64,000 nt of DNA, taken from positions 4,032,501 to 4,096,500 of the forward strand of contig NZ_CP101125.1 of assembly GCF_024296925.1 (NCBI RefSeq), written 5' to 3'. The stretch comes from Pseudomonas nunensis. GTDB taxonomy: Bacteria > Pseudomonadota > Gammaproteobacteria > Pseudomonadales > Pseudomonadaceae. Positions 62,102-64,000 of this stretch are shown piece by piece. The notes beneath the pieces are model-generated. The model had not been told where the DNA came from. It ran no database searches and saw only the letters and a program-made list of their open reading frames with translations. Position 1 is the first letter of the stretch. Each line of letters begins with the position of its first letter. A program made the position numbers and the translations under genes.

Positions 62102-63802
62102 TCAGCCAACTTGATCCAGCACTTGCCATTCCACCGGCGCAACAAACCCCGCAACCCAGGCCGGCACCTCGGCGGGCGGCATCGGTTTGGCAATGAAATA
62201 GCCCTGCGCCACTTCGCAGCCGAGTTCCAGCAACAATCGACCATGTTCGATACTCTCCAATCCTTCGGCAATCACTTGCCGGCCAAACGCCCGGGCCAGG
62301 CCGATCACGGCAGTAGTCAGGGCCAGATCGTCACGATCGTGGAGAATGTCGCGTACAAAGGATTTATCGATCTTGATGGTTTGCGTGCGCAGGCGCTTGA
62401 GGTAGCTCAGCGACGAATAACCCGTACCGAAATCCCCTAGCGAAAACTGCACCCCCAGCGCCTGGCAAGCCTGTAAACAGGCACTGACGTGCTGGATGTT
62501 TTCCACGGCCACCGACTCGACGATTTCCAGGTCCAGCAGTTGCGGCGCGACTTGATTATGTCGGGCAAGCACCTGCCTGAGCCGTTCAACGAAATCCGCG
62601 CGCTGAAAATGTCGCGCCGCGATATTAATGCTGATCGGCCAGCCCTGCCCCGCCTGCTGCCAGTGGTGCAACTGTGACAAGACCTGATCCATCACCCATT
62701 CACCGATGTCGATGATCAGATCCGTTTCTTCCACCAACGGCAGAAACTCGCGCGGTAGCACCAGGCCGTTTTGCGGATGCTCCCAACGCAACAACGCCTC
62801 GAAACCGACCACCTCTCCGCGACGCATGTTCACCTTGGGCTGGAAATGCAGGCGCAACTCGCCGCCCACCAAGGCCTGACGAACCCGCTCGACGGTCTGG
62901 TGCGTGGCTTTGACTTCCTGGTCGCGGGACACATCGAACAGATGAAAACGGTTACGCCCGCGCTGCTTGGCCACATACATCGCCTGATCGGCGTGGCGCA
63001 ACAGGGTTTCGGCATCTTCGTTGTCGTACGGAAACAGGGTCACGCCAATGCTGGCGAACACATTGACGTCCTTGCCATGCAGCGAATACGGCGCCGAGAT
63101 CGCCCCCAGCACCCGATTCAGTGCCGAGCGCAGTTCCGGCATGTCCCGCACGTAACGCAACACCAGCACAAACTCGTCACCGGCCAGCCGCGCCACCACA
63201 TCTTCGCCGCGCACAATCGTGCGCAAACGCTTGGCCACTTCCACCAGCAATAGATCGCCGCTGGCATGCCCGTAGCCGTCGTTGACGGCCTTGAAGCCAT
63301 CGAGGTCGAGCATGCACACCGCCAGCGGGATGTTTTCCTGGCGGGAGAACTCCAGCGCCTGATCCAGCAAATCCGAAAGGAACGCGCGATTGGGCAGGCC
63401 GGTCAATACATCATGTCCGACCCGCCATTGCAGAGAATGCAGCAATTGACGTTTTTCGCTGATGTCGAAGCGAATCGACAAGTAGCGGTCAACCCGCCCG
63501 GTGGTGTCGTTGAGCACCGGCACCATGGTGCTTTCGACCCAATACAGGCTGCCATCCTTGGCGCGATTGCAGATTTCGCCCTTCCAGATCTCACCCAAGG
63601 CAATGGTGCGCCAAAGCGTGGCGAAGAAATCGGCGGAGTGCAGGCCGGAATTCAACAGGCGATGGTTTTGTCCGATCAATTCCTCGCGGCTGTAGCCGGA
63701 GATGGCGCAGAACTGATCGTTGACGTAAGTGATCCGGCCGCTCAGATCCGTTTCGGAAAAAATGGCGGCGGCGTCCACGGCCCTGCGGTATTTCTCATCC
63801 AT
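62102..63802 (-). CDS. PAS-GGDEF-EAL cyclic-di-GMP protein
   Basis: This 566-residue cytosolic protein has a PAS sensor domain with PAC motif (about 5-115: IFSETDLSGRITYVND, SGYSREELIGQNHRLL), a GGDEF domain (about 125-290) and an EAL domain (about 305-555). The GGDEF signature is AGDEF (207-211), a variant known in some active cyclases. The EAL motif is intact (EALLRW, 335-340), but the usual DDFGTG loop reads GDFGTG (456-461), losing one metal-site Asp. It could be a cyclase, a weak phosphodiesterase or a c-di-GMP sensor. ATG at 63802; the ribosome binding site is weak. Confidence 0.92.
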   Translation of the reverse strand: MDEKYRRAVDAAAIFSETDLSGRITYVNDQFCAISGYSREELIGQNHRLLNSGLHSADFFATLWRTIALGEIWKGEICNRAKDGSLYWVESTMVPVLNDTTGRVDRYLSIRFDISEKRQLLHSLQWRVGHDVLTGLPNRAFLSDLLDQALEFSRQENIPLAVCMLDLDGFKAVNDGYGHASGDLLLVEVAKRLRTIVRGEDVVARLAGDEFVLVLRYVRDMPELRSALNRVLGAISAPYSLHGKDVNVFASIGVTLFPYDNEDAETLLRHADQAMYVAKQRGRNRFHLFDVSRDQEVKATHQTVERVRQALVGGELRLHFQPKVNMRRGEVVGFEALLRWEHPQNGLVLPREFLPLVEETDLIIDIGEWVMDQVLSQLHHWQQAGQGWPISINIAARHFQRADFVERLRQVLARHNQVAPQLLDLEIVESVAVENIQHVSACLQACQALGVQFSLGDFGTGYSSLSYLKRLRTQTIKIDKSFVRDILHDRDDLALTTAVIGLARAFGRQVIAEGLESIEHGRLLLELGCEVAQGYFIAKPMPPAEVPAWVAGFVAPVEWQVLDQVG

Positions 63803-64000
63803 GAGTCAGGCTCGCCTGTCGCTAGCGGTGGTACCGCTCGACCAGCACACAATGCCCGGAAGAGATGTTTTGAAACGGTCTGCGCAGAGACACGTGCTTA
63901 CTCCATGACAGCATTTGATGGCCCCGGGACAGCCGAAGATCAACTAGGCTCAAAAGCCTCGGCGAAATTGGAAACGGCGATCCAGACAACATTTTGCAAG

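Overview
The window is chromosomal DNA of a Pseudomonas, most likely of the P. fluorescens group. The evidence is the high GC content, the protein sequences, and gene order that follows two blocks known from P. aeruginosa: PA3004 to PA3020 (mtiP, nagZ, psrA, lexA, sulA, topA, fadAB, uspA, ABC-F, slt) and PA1532 to PA1562 (dnaX, ybaB, recR, apt, anr, hemN, ccoSIHG, two ccoNOQP operons, aer, acnA). Extragenic palindromes (REP/BIME type) sit in many intergenic gaps, as is usual for fluorescent pseudomonads. I see no prophage, insertion sequence, tRNA, rRNA or CRISPR array.

Layout. 1-4.7 kb: two convergent, closely related SNF2 helicases, the first cut by the window edge. 4.7-9.7 kb: purine salvage and cell-wall recycling (mtiP, nagZ) behind the fatty-acid-responsive regulator psrA, then the SOS pair lexA-sulA and two small conserved genes. 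9.8-16.3 kb: topA, a DUF1653 gene and the beta-oxidation pair fadB-fadA. 17-22 kb: a membrane-anchored hypothetical, uspA, an Uup-type ABC-F ATPase and the lytic transglycosylase slt. 22.3-34 kb: a Fic protein, an ABC exporter, a small conserved gene, pdxB, a MATE pump, tusA, rlmM, acnA and a phased 135-bp REP array. 34-37.4 kb: a CPBP protease, the aerotaxis receptor aer and a small alpha/beta hydrolase.

37.4-54.5 kb is a microaerobic respiration block: two complete cbb3 oxidase operons, the assembly genes ccoG, ccoH, ccoI and ccoS, a TauE/SafE-like membrane protein, hemN and the oxygen sensor anr. Sequences matching ANR boxes precede the first cco operon, ccoG and hemN. The second cco operon instead has a site resembling RegA/PrrA-family (RoxR) targets. 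A secreted metallophosphoesterase with an AT-rich upstream region is inserted between the second cco operon and ccoG, and is the clearest accessory gene in the block. 54.5-63.8 kb: apt, an acyl-CoA dehydrogenase, recR, a quinone-oxidoreductase-like enzyme, ybaB, dnaX, a periplasmic solute-binding protein and a PAS-GGDEF-EAL protein.

Most of the window is core genome. I found no convincing new multi-gene system. The items most worth a second look are the phosphoesterase insertion, the phased REP array, a perfect 11-bp-arm AT-rich palindrome before aer, a 37-codon ORF coupled to nagZ, the convergent SNF2 paralogues, and regulatory sites lying in unexpected places.
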